Of a stretch of 64,000 nucleotides of DNA, positions 1 to 7,484 are shown in pieces. The notes beneath the pieces are model-generated. The model was not told the origin of the DNA, made no database searches, and was given only the letters and a program-made list of their open reading frames with translations. The position numbers were made by a program, and so were the translations under genes. The stretch's first letter is position 1; every line of letters begins with the position of its first letter. This DNA comes from Flavobacteriales bacterium (GTDB lineage: Bacteria; Bacteroidota; Bacteroidia; Flavobacteriales; BACL11), in assembly GCA_002705205.1 (NCBI GenBank), contig PAHP01000006.1, forward strand, positions 62,001 to 126,000, written 5' to 3'.

Positions 1-124
1 CAATTGTATCCATGCAACCATTAGTCACTGTTGGATTTGGATTCATGTTTTCTTCTTCTTCTTCTTTTTTACAAGCAGTAATTATTATAGAAAATGCTAA
101 TAATATATAAAGGATATTTTTCAT
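1..124 (-). CDS. Lipoprotein, N-terminal part (runs off the window)
   Basis: This is the first 41 codons of a lipoprotein whose remainder lies before base 1. The visible protein starts MKNILYILLAFSIIITAC, a short hydrophobic signal with lipobox ITAC (lipidated Cys18). Two Lys and five Glu follow the Cys; acidic residues just after a Lys resemble the export signal known to send Bacteroidota lipoproteins to the cell surface, so surface exposure is plausible. The last visible residues (NGCMDTI) look like the start of a Cys-Met-Asp motif seen in secreted proteins of this phylum (compare GCMNPLANNYNPNA in the protein at 59.1 kb). Function unknown. A -7 box lies 25 nt upstream. Confidence 0.75.
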   Translation of the reverse strand, partial: MKNILYILLAFSIIITACKKEEEEENMNPNPTVTNGCMDTI

Positions 125-149
125 TATTTATATTTTTGATGAATTACGG

Positions 150-157
150 CAAATATA
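150..157 (-). promoter_or_regulatory. Predicted -7 box (TATATTTG) for the lipoprotein
   Basis: Read on the minus strand this is an exact TAnnTTTG match, the Bacteroidota -7 consensus. It lies 25 nt before the lipoprotein ATG, a usual distance. No convincing -33 element was seen. Confidence 0.5.
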
Positions 158-192
158 CAACTATTGCTATAATTAAATATTAAGAGTTCTTA

Positions 193-1884
193 CTATATTT
201 TTGAATTTGTCAGACTCATTATTTCATCTTCTAGAACATTAGCATTGTCGACTAATGCTTGTCCTTTAATTAGAATATCATTGACAAAATTCTTATCAGT
301 ACAATCCCCACAATTAATTTTTACATTTAAGAATGCTCCCATTACTGCAGTACGAGCACATAATGCTCCAACACCAGCGTCTGTCACTGAGTTAGGGTTT
401 CCAAATTCTGCCATAGCTTTCATTACTTCCATGGATTTGTAAGATATTTCCATTACTTTAAAAGGGGTAAGGATAGCGTGTTTTGTAGCCTTTTGTATGG
501 CTTCTTTTCTAATATTTATTGCTTCTTCCGTATCTTTTGGCAGACGGAATGCATCCATTATTTTATTAAATGAATTTGTATCTTCATCTACTAATTTTAG
601 TAAGGTGTTTTGATATTCCATTCCTTTTTCTGCCCAATTTGAGAATTCTTCCCATCTATTATCCCAACCTCTTTTATGTGCAGATAGATTAGCAACCATT
701 GTTCCTAGTGAGATACCCATAGCACCACAATAAGCTGAAATAGAGCCTCCTCCAGGAGCAGGGCTTTCGCTTGCAGTTTCATTGGAAAAATCAGTTAGTG
801 TCATGTTTACTAGAGGGTTTTTTGTTTCATCTTCTAGAATGTATTCAATCACTCTTTCTCTAGGTTCAAAAGGCTCTAATTCATCTAATCCTAAGGTTTT
901 AATTGCGATTTTTATGATCTCGCTTTCATGTATTCCTGTTGAACGTTTTTGTTTCTTTAAAAAGTGTTTTCCAGCATCAATTAATACTTTTTTAGGAACT
1001 AGCCCTACTAATTCGGATCCTGTTACTCTCATCCCTCTTGCAATTGAACGTTCACACGTTTTTTCGAATACCTCATGTAAGGGTGAGATATTGATGTTTG
1101 TTAAATTATAAGATATTTGTGCTATTCCATATTCTTCAATAAACCAACCTATTCCTTTTACACATTTAAATAATCCTGGTGTTTTTAGTGGGTCTCCATT
1201 TTTGTCAGTTATTATTTTTCCAGATAAGGTTCCTCCTTCTCTTTTTATTCTACCTGCTTCACGAATATCAAATGCTACTGCATTTGCTCTTCTAGTTGAT
1301 GTGGTATTTAGATTAATATTATAAGCTACTAGAAAGTCACGAGCTGATATAGCAGTTGCGCCTGATCTTTCTACAGAACTGTTAAATTTTGCTGGGCCAA
1401 AATCTGGTTTCCAAGAAGGATCAATTATTTTTTTTGCTAACCCTTCATATTCACCCTTACGGCAATTTGCTAGATTTTTTCTTTTTTCTTCTTTGGCTGC
1501 TGCCTCATAGTAGTAAATAGGAATTCCAAGCTCTTTTCCTACTCTTTCTCCTAATTTGTGTGCCCACTTTATGCATTCATCCATAGTAATGTTTGAAATT
1601 GGAACTAATGGACAAACGTCAGTTGCTCCCATTCTAGGATGTTCTCCACAGTGTTTGCTCATATCAATAAGTTCTTGAGCTTTTTTTATCAGTAGAAATG
1701 CAGCGTCTATTACTTGTTGTGGCTCTCCTACAAAAGTAATTACTGTTCGATTTGTTGCTTTTCCTGCATCTATATTCAATAGTTTTACTCCTTCAACTTG
1801 TTCAACAATTTGAGAAATATTTTTGATTTTTTCTTGATCTCTCCCTTCTGATATATTTGGAACACATTCAATAATTTGTTTCAT
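193..1884 (-). CDS. ftcD: Glutamate formimidoyltransferase / formimidoyltetrahydrofolate cyclodeaminase
   Basis: Bifunctional cytoplasmic enzyme of histidine breakdown. It moves the formimino group of N-formimino-glutamate to tetrahydrofolate, then deaminates the product to methenyl-THF. The 563-residue protein has the N-terminal transferase half (CVPNISEGRD at residues 5-14; HCGEHPRMGATD near 78-89, holding the catalytic His of the family) and a C-terminal cyclodeaminase domain starting near residue 355 with SPAPGGGSISA near 371. The length fits the fused two-domain form. The frame is open further upstream, but MKQIIECVPN at 1884 is the natural start because the family begins there; a longer start would overlap the queE promoter. 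Other histidine-degradation genes are not in this window. Confidence 0.95.
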   Translation of the reverse strand: MKQIIECVPNISEGRDQEKIKNISQIVEQVEGVKLLNIDAGKATNRTVITFVGEPQQVIDAAFLLIKKAQELIDMSKHCGEHPRMGATDVCPLVPISNITMDECIKWAHKLGERVGKELGIPIYYYEAAAKEEKRKNLANCRKGEYEGLAKKIIDPSWKPDFGPAKFNSSVERSGATAISARDFLVAYNINLNTTSTRRANAVAFDIREAGRIKREGGTLSGKIITDKNGDPLKTPGLFKCVKGIGWFIEEYGIAQISYNLTNINISPLHEVFEKTCERSIARGMRVTGSELVGLVPKKVLIDAGKHFLKKQKRSTGIHESEIIKIAIKTLGLDELEPFEPRERVIEYILEDETKNPLVNMTLTDFSNETASESPAPGGGSISAYCGAMGISLGTMVANLSAHKRGWDNRWEEFSNWAEKGMEYQNTLLKLVDEDTNSFNKIMDAFRLPKDTEEAINIRKEAIQKATKHAILTPFKVMEISYKSMEVMKAMAEFGNPNSVTDAGVGALCARTAVMGAFLNVKINCGDCTDKNFVNDILIKGQALVDNANVLEDEIMSLTNSKI

Positions 1885-1904
1885 GCTTTTAGTTTTATAA
1901 AAAG

Positions 1905-1912
1905 CAAAGATA
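1905..1912 (-). promoter_or_regulatory. Predicted -7 box (TATCTTTG) for ftcD
   Basis: Exact TAnnTTTG match on the minus strand, 20 nt before the ftcD ATG at 1884. It supports that start over a longer reading frame. Confidence 0.5.
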
Positions 1913-1934
1913 GTATTCTTCTTCAGAAAAAACA

Positions 1935-1942
1935 TATTTTTG
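1935..1942 (+). promoter_or_regulatory. Predicted -7 box (TATTTTTG) for queE, unusually close
   Basis: Exact TAnnTTTG match only 5 nt before the queE ATG at 1948. Transcription from it would start at or next to the start codon, so the mRNA would be leaderless or nearly so. Confidence 0.45.
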
Positions 1943-1947
1943 CCAAT

Positions 1948-2580
1948 ATGGACAAACAGACAGAATTAGCATTGAAGAGAGGAGAGTACTTGCCATTAAT
2001 GGAAGGGTTTTATACAATACAAGGAGAGGGTTTTTTTTCAGGTAAGGCAGCTTATTTCTTGCGTATTGGAGGTTGTGATGTTGGTTGTAGATGGTGTGAT
2101 GTAAAAGAAAGCTGGAATGCAGACTTACATCCACCAACTTCGATAGTAGATATTATAAAAGGAATTGAGAAGTACTCAGTTGATACTGTTGTAATTACTG
2201 GTGGAGAGCCATTAATGTGGAATCTCGATAAATTAACTTTGATTCTTAAAGAAAAAGGCTTAAAAGTACATCTGGAAACTTCTGGCGCATATCCATTAAG
2301 TGGATATTTTGATTGGATCTGTTTGTCTCCAAAAAAAATGCAAGCCTCATTGTCTGAAATAAAACCATTGGTAGATGAGTTAAAAATAATAGTGAATAAT
2401 AAGCATGATTTAAAGTGGGCAGAAGAGCAAAGGAAATATGTTAAAAAAGACTGTAAGTTATATTTACAATCTGAGTGGAGTAGGCGAGAGCAGAATATTC
2501 CGATTATCATTGATTTTGTAAAAGAAAATATAGAATGGAGTATTTCATTACAAAGTCATAAATACATGAATATTCCTTAA
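1948..2580 (+). CDS. queE: 7-carboxy-7-deazaguanine synthase QueE
   Basis: Radical SAM enzyme that converts 6-carboxytetrahydropterin to 7-carboxy-7-deazaguanine, a step towards queuosine in tRNA. The 210-residue protein has the CX3CX2C iron-sulfur motif (C43, C47, C50 in GGCDVGCRWCDVKESW) and VVITGGEPLMWN, the usual GGEP segment for SAM binding. Length and the compact cluster motif fit QueE. The start MDKQTELAL at 1948 is preferred over upstream in-frame ATGs, which would overlap the ftcD coding region. Its stop shares a base with the next start (TAATG), suggesting coupling to the OmpA-family gene. Other queuosine genes are not visible here. Confidence 0.92.
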   Translation: MDKQTELALKRGEYLPLMEGFYTIQGEGFFSGKAAYFLRIGGCDVGCRWCDVKESWNADLHPPTSIVDIIKGIEKYSVDTVVITGGEPLMWNLDKLTLILKEKGLKVHLETSGAYPLSGYFDWICLSPKKMQASLSEIKPLVDELKIIVNNKHDLKWAEEQRKYVKKDCKLYLQSEWSRREQNIPIIIDFVKENIEWSISLQSHKYMNIP

Positions 2581-4187
2581 TGTATAGATTGCTGTTAATA
2601 TTATTATTGATACCTGCTTTTTCTTTTGCACAGAAGAAAGACTACAAGACTTTTGATAAAGCTGTTAAATATAATAATAATGGGAATACTCAGAAAGCAA
2701 TAAAACTTGCAAACAAAGCTTTAGAGAGCTCGCCTAATTGGAGTAAGCCTAATTTACTTATGGCTTCTATCTATGCTAATGATAACCAGATTGAATTAGC
2801 AGCTGATTATCTGCTTAGAGTATATGATGAGAATGAGCCTCAAGATGCAAAAGGAATTGAGCAGATAGTAAAGTTATATTATTCGAATGGATTTTATCAT
2901 GAAGCTTTATTCTATGCAGAAAAAATAATTGCTCAGGATACCAATAAATATAGATTTAATAATAAGATTGATAGGTATATTAAGAATTGTAGGTTCGCAA
3001 TTGAGGCGTTAAATAATCCTGTTGAATTTAATCCAGTCAACCTTGGAAATAAAATAAATAGCGAACTTGAAGAATATCTGCCAGCAATCTCTATTGATGG
3101 AAAAACTTTAGTATATAGTAGGAGATTAAATATTACAAATATCTTGCAAGAGGATTTCTATATATCTGAAATAGATGAAGATAATAAATGGAGTCAGTCG
3201 CATCCATTTGAGGGCAATTTAAATACCTTAGGTAATGAAGGGGCTTTTTCTTTTTCTCCAGATAAAGAAATGGCTGTTTTTACAGCTTGTGATAGAGAAG
3301 ATATGATTGGTAGGTGTGATTTATATATATATATTAATGGTAAAAGTTATAATGCTGGCAAGAGTATTAATTCTAAGGAATGGGATTCTCAAGGATGTTT
3401 TTCCCCTGATAGGAAGTATTTATATTTTGTAAGTAGCAGAAAAGGTGGTTATGGTGGAAAAGATATTTGGAGGTCAGAAATTACAAAAGAAGGTTTTTTA
3501 AAACCTGAGAATTTAGGTCCTCATATTAACACTAAGTTTGATGAGATGTCTCCTTTTTTACATCCTGATAATCTGACATTATATTTTGCTTCAAATGGCC
3601 ATATAGGAATGGGTGATTATGACGTGTTTGTTTCTAGAAGGGAATCTTCTGTAAATAAATGGTCTAAGCCTAAAAATATGGGATATCCTATTAATTCTTT
3701 TAATACTGAGAATTCATTAATTGTATCTAGTAATGGAAGAACTGCTTATTATACTTCGAATGTAAGTGGTTTTGGACTAGAAGATATATTTATGTTTGAA
3801 TTGCCTAAGGAAGTGCAAGCTGAGGCAATCACAACATTAGAGATGAATATTATTACATCTAAAGTGGGAGAGGAGGTGATCCTTAAGAATGTAATTTTTG
3901 CTTCTAATTCTGCTACAATTGATTCTGCCTCATTTCTTGAATTGGATAAGTTAATTATTTATCTTAGAAAGAATCCAGAGATTAATATTGAGATTCAAGG
4001 TCACACTGACAATGTTGGGAGCAAAGAAGATAATCAGATTTTATCAGAAAAAAGAGCGGAGGTTGTGTTTGATTATTTGAATACTAGAGTTAAAAATAAA
4101 CTTATTTACAAAGGCTTTGGGGAGAGCATACCTATATCCAATAATAAAGAAATAAATAGAAGGACCTCTTTTGTAATTATTCAGTAA
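2580..4187 (+). CDS. OmpA-family envelope protein with TPR and PD40 repeats
   Basis: Predicted periplasmic/outer-membrane protein of 535 residues. It has a signal peptide (MYRLLLILLLIPAFSFAQ), TPR-like helices at about residues 25-130, WD40-like PD40 beta-propeller repeats at about 160-400 (for example CFSPDRKYLYFVSSRKGGYG), and a C-terminal OmpA peptidoglycan-binding domain at about 432-535 with GHTDNVGS and a NRRTSF end. This order resembles PorE of the type IX secretion system, but I do not see PorE's carboxypeptidase-regulatory domain, so it may be PorE or one of its many paralogues. It starts inside the queE stop codon and ends 11 nt inside the convergent OstA-like gene. Confidence 0.85.
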   Translation: MYRLLLILLLIPAFSFAQKKDYKTFDKAVKYNNNGNTQKAIKLANKALESSPNWSKPNLLMASIYANDNQIELAADYLLRVYDENEPQDAKGIEQIVKLYYSNGFYHEALFYAEKIIAQDTNKYRFNNKIDRYIKNCRFAIEALNNPVEFNPVNLGNKINSELEEYLPAISIDGKTLVYSRRLNITNILQEDFYISEIDEDNKWSQSHPFEGNLNTLGNEGAFSFSPDKEMAVFTACDREDMIGRCDLYIYINGKSYNAGKSINSKEWDSQGCFSPDRKYLYFVSSRKGGYGGKDIWRSEITKEGFLKPENLGPHINTKFDEMSPFLHPDNLTLYFASNGHIGMGDYDVFVSRRESSVNKWSKPKNMGYPINSFNTENSLIVSSNGRTAYYTSNVSGFGLEDIFMFELPKEVQAEAITTLEMNIITSKVGEEVILKNVIFASNSATIDSASFLELDKLIIYLRKNPEINIEIQGHTDNVGSKEDNQILSEKRAEVVFDYLNTRVKNKLIYKGFGESIPISNNKEINRRTSFVIIQ

Positions 4188-5670
4188 AGATATCTTCTTT
4201 TCTTTTTGGCTGCTCATTTCCCCTCCATTCAAATCCCTTTAGGTACCTATCTTTTTCTTTTACTTCTTCATATGGGGTTGTAATTGAATTTGGCTTGATC
4301 TCATAATTGAGTGTTTTTAGTTTATTGTCTTTAAAATAAAGTATAAGATCAGTGCATTCAGTATAATTAACTCCTATCTTTTCTTCTGTTTCTTCATCTT
4401 TAACTATAAATATACTTTGCCCATTTCCTTTTATATTCATTTTTTTTATTTTATTCTCTGAAAAATATGCAATCATATTCTTTCCTTTAATTTGATTGTA
4501 ATCTAATGAGTCTTCTTGAACAATAATTATAGGGTTTGGCTTTAAGAATAGTTTCTCGATCTTACCATGACTTACAAGGAAATTTAGGCTGTCAGCAGTT
4601 ATTTGATATTCATTTGACCATAGTATAGGGCGTCTATACATCTGAATAATTGAGTCAGTAAAATGATAGCTTAAAGAATCGCACTTTCCTTGAAAATCTG
4701 GCTTAAAAAATTTCACTTTATTGTAAGCTAGTATTTTTTTATTACCAATTTTTTGTTGGCTAACAAATTTATTAGCATGCATAAACAGAGTGTCATCTGT
4801 AAATAATATCTGAAGCATAGGATTTTGTGTAATTTCAACAAACTCTTCTCTTTCAAAATATTCTGCAAATCCACCAAATATAGTTGTGTTCTCTACAGTA
4901 TCAATTACTTCAACATTATTGATTGCTATTCCATAGCCTTTATTTTTATTATAAAAGAGACTATCTCCTTTTAGTATATAATTGTCAGTTGTAATAATCG
5001 CATTTTTCTTAAATTGTGCAATATCAGTTTTAGTATTATACCATCCATTCTCACAATAAATAGTCTTGTTTTTTGAGATAATATTTGAAGGTCCAAAGAA
5101 ATAACTAAGTTCACTCTTAGAATTATAATGCATATTATCAGTAAATATATTGTAGTCTTTAGCAATAACTGTTACTGAGTCAGTAAAGATAAATTTATGA
5201 GTATTTGAATAATATGATCCTTTCTTTGAGTTTATGGTTTTTTCATTATCAATAATTGTTCCTGCATTAGGGTATAATGCAATATTAGTTTTAAGATTAT
5301 ATAAGATCTTTTCTGTCTTTAAAGTCATATGTTTATCAATAAGTATAACATTCCCATTTATCTCAGCATTGTTTTTTTTACCAAAATAAATGAGTTTTTT
5401 TCCGATCAGTGTAATGCTATCTCCTTGATTTATTATCACTTTCCCAAAAGCTTTCATTTTATCTTCATTAGCATAATGATAAGCAGAGTCACAATGCATG
5501 AGGGCATTATTATGCTTAAAAGATACATTTCCAATTAATCGCCAATAATCAGGGTGTTTATTAGTGTTGGCAATAGTATTGTCAGCATTTAGGATTTCTA
5601 TCTTTTTACTTGTTTGTGCATTTAAAGAAATACTCAGAATTACTAGTAAAATATGTAGTGGGAATTTCAA
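4177..5670 (-). CDS. OstA/LptA-like envelope protein
   Basis: Predicted exported protein of 497 residues with signal peptide MKFPLHILLVILSISLNAQ. The rest is rich in short beta-strand repeats with alternating GNV, DSL and LIY-type segments, as in the OstA-like family of Bacteroidota, which is related to the LptA/LptD N-domain folds that carry lipopolysaccharide across the periplasm. An LPS-transport role is inferred from that fold. It is the last gene of the block glyA-rel-fur-purA, beginning 3 nt after purA ends. Its 3' end overlaps the convergent OmpA-family gene by 11 nt, with no terminator between them. Confidence 0.8.
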   Translation of the reverse strand: MKFPLHILLVILSISLNAQTSKKIEILNADNTIANTNKHPDYWRLIGNVSFKHNNALMHCDSAYHYANEDKMKAFGKVIINQGDSITLIGKKLIYFGKKNNAEINGNVILIDKHMTLKTEKILYNLKTNIALYPNAGTIIDNEKTINSKKGSYYSNTHKFIFTDSVTVIAKDYNIFTDNMHYNSKSELSYFFGPSNIISKNKTIYCENGWYNTKTDIAQFKKNAIITTDNYILKGDSLFYNKNKGYGIAINNVEVIDTVENTTIFGGFAEYFEREEFVEITQNPMLQILFTDDTLFMHANKFVSQQKIGNKKILAYNKVKFFKPDFQGKCDSLSYHFTDSIIQMYRRPILWSNEYQITADSLNFLVSHGKIEKLFLKPNPIIIVQEDSLDYNQIKGKNMIAYFSENKIKKMNIKGNGQSIFIVKDEETEEKIGVNYTECTDLILYFKDNKLKTLNYEIKPNSITTPYEEVKEKDRYLKGFEWRGNEQPKRKEDIFTE

Positions 5671-5673
5671 GCT

Positions 5674-6933
5674 TTATCTAAAAAGTGTCTGTTTCCTGTC
5701 AGGACCAACTGAAATAATTGTAATTTTAGTTTCTAATTCAGCCTCTAGCCATTCAATGTAATCATGTACTTCTTGTGGAGCTTTAGAAAGGTCTTCTAAT
5801 TGCATTAGATCCATATTCCATCCTTTTATTTCTTTATAAACAGGAGTGAGATTTTCATTGTCTTCAAATGGTAGGTAGTCAATTTTTTGCCCATCTAACT
5901 GATAGTGAGTACACGCCTTAATTTTAGGTATTCCTGACAAAACATCAGCTTTCATCATCATTAATTGCGTTACTCCATTAATATTGATTGCATATTTTAG
6001 GGCAGGGATATCAATCCAGCCACATCTTCTTGGCCTTCCTGTTGTAGCTCCAAACTCATTCCCAACCTTTCCTAATCTTGCGCCAACTTCATCAAATAAT
6101 TCTGATGGAAAAGGACCGCTGCCAACTCTAGTACAATAAGCCTTAAAAATACCGAATACTTCTCCGATCTTATTAGGAGATATTCCTAGTCCAGTACAGG
6201 CTCCGGCGGCAATTGTATTTGAAGATGTTACAAAAGGATAAGAGCCAAAGTCAATATCTAATAATGTTCCTTGTGCTCCTTCTGCCAAGATCTTTTTGCC
6301 TGATTTAATAGCAGTATGAATATAATGTTCACTTTCAACATGCTTAAATTTTTTTAAGGTAGTTAATGAAGAGAACCAGTCAGATTCTAATTTATCTAGC
6401 TCATATTTAAAATCATAGAAATGAAGAATTTGAATATGCTTCCGTTTTAATTTCTCATATTTTTCTTTAAAATTAGGAGAAGAGATGTCTCCAACTCTTA
6501 ATCCGTTACGACCTGTTTTATCCATGTAGGTAGGTCCAATGCCTTTTAAAGTTGATCCAATTTTTTGTTTACCTTTTGCTTGTTCTGATGCAGCGTCAAT
6601 TAATTTATGTGTAGGTAGAATCAAATGTGCTTTTTTAGATATTAATAGTTCTGACATCTCAATATTTAACTTATTAATTGCATCTATTTCATTTTCAAAG
6701 ATCACCGGATCAATAACTACTCCATTTCCAATTAAGTTTATAACTCCTTTGTGAAATATGCCAGAAGGAATAGTATGTAGAACATGTTTTATGCCATCAA
6801 ACTCAAGTGTATGGCCTGCATTTGGGCCACCTTGGAATCTAGCAATAATGTCATATCTTGACGTTAATACATCAACAATCTTTCCTTTTCCTTCATCTCC
6901 CCATTGGAGTCCTAATAATACATCTGCTTTCAT
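5674..6933 (-). CDS. purA: Adenylosuccinate synthase
   Basis: Cytoplasmic enzyme that joins IMP and aspartate using GTP to give adenylosuccinate, the first committed step to AMP. The 419-residue protein has the N-terminal GLQWGDEGKGK phosphate loop (residues 8-18), PNAGHT near residue 38, GIGPTYMDK near 135 and TTGRPRRCGWID, all family signatures. Length is normal. It follows the Fur-family gene by 15 nt and precedes the OstA-like gene by 3 nt, so the three are probably cotranscribed. The guaB gene at 15.6 kb starts the competing branch from IMP to GMP. Confidence 0.97.
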   Translation of the reverse strand: MKADVLLGLQWGDEGKGKIVDVLTSRYDIIARFQGGPNAGHTLEFDGIKHVLHTIPSGIFHKGVINLIGNGVVIDPVIFENEIDAINKLNIEMSELLISKKAHLILPTHKLIDAASEQAKGKQKIGSTLKGIGPTYMDKTGRNGLRVGDISSPNFKEKYEKLKRKHIQILHFYDFKYELDKLESDWFSSLTTLKKFKHVESEHYIHTAIKSGKKILAEGAQGTLLDIDFGSYPFVTSSNTIAAGACTGLGISPNKIGEVFGIFKAYCTRVGSGPFPSELFDEVGARLGKVGNEFGATTGRPRRCGWIDIPALKYAININGVTQLMMMKADVLSGIPKIKACTHYQLDGQKIDYLPFEDNENLTPVYKEIKGWNMDLMQLEDLSKAPQEVHDYIEWLEAELETKITIISVGPDRKQTLFR

Positions 6934-6948
6934 CTATTTTTTGAGATT

Positions 6949-7404
6949 TTATTTTTTTATTTTTATTTGACATTCTTTACAGATTCCATATAGGTTTAAT
7001 GCATGTCTACTGATTTTAAAGTGCATGTTTTCTTCTATAACATTTTTAATGCTTTGTATTCTTGGATCGCAGAATTCAATTACGTTATCACAACTTGTGC
7101 AAATTAGATGGTCATGCTGTTTATTAGAATAAGATTTTTCATACTGCGCTTGAGCCTTACCAAATTGATGTTTTCTTATTAAGTGAGCATCCAATAAGAT
7201 TTCTATAGTGTTGTATAGCGTTGCTCTGCTTACCCTATAGTTCTTATTCTTCATTTGAATATACATTGATTCAACATCAAAGTGTCCATTGTAATTATAG
7301 ATTTCCTCTAGAATTGCATAACGTTCAGGAGTTTTTCTATGATTCTTTTTAATTAGATATTCTGTAAATATCTCAGTAACACTATCAATTATATTTGGCT
7401 TCAA
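6949..7404 (-). CDS. Fur-family metal-dependent transcription regulator
   Basis: DNA-binding repressor of 151 residues. The N-terminal winged helix (about 15-85, with [20 protein letters not shown] as recognition region) is followed by a metal-binding dimer domain with HDHLICTSC and GICKEC, the paired CxxC zinc site. Whether it senses iron, zinc or peroxide cannot be told from sequence alone. The start codon appears to be TTG at 7404: the frame stays open upstream but no ATG or GTG lies close, and a -7 box sits 23 nt before it. It sits 80 nt after rel and 15 nt before purA. Confidence 0.88.
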   Translation of the reverse strand: MKPNIIDSVTEIFTEYLIKKNHRKTPERYAILEEIYNYNGHFDVESMYIQMKNKNYRVSRATLYNTIEILLDAHLIRKHQFGKAQAQYEKSYSNKQHDHLICTSCDNVIEFCDPRIQSIKNVIEENMHFKISRHALNLYGICKECQIKIKK

Positions 7405-7427
7405 TTTTTGTCTATTGGATTTAAATA

Positions 7428-7435
7428 CAAAATTA
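7428..7435 (-). promoter_or_regulatory. Predicted -7 box (TAATTTTG) for the Fur-family gene
   Basis: Exact TAnnTTTG match on the minus strand in the 80-nt gap between rel and the Fur-family gene, 23 nt before the TTG start. It suggests that fur-purA-ostA can be transcribed separately from glyA-rel. Confidence 0.45.
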
Positions 7436-7484
7436 TAAATTTTACTGATTTAAATATTAAAAAAATAGATAAAGAACTTGAAAG

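Noticed and set aside
51-70. TTC triplet run near the window start as a phase-variable repeat
   Set aside because: It encodes five Glu after the lipobox Cys; a triplet run cannot switch the frame and the run is short.
2052-2510. Open frame of 152 codons opposite queE
   Set aside because: It is embedded in queE, whose radical SAM motifs are clear; the frame is a mirror effect.
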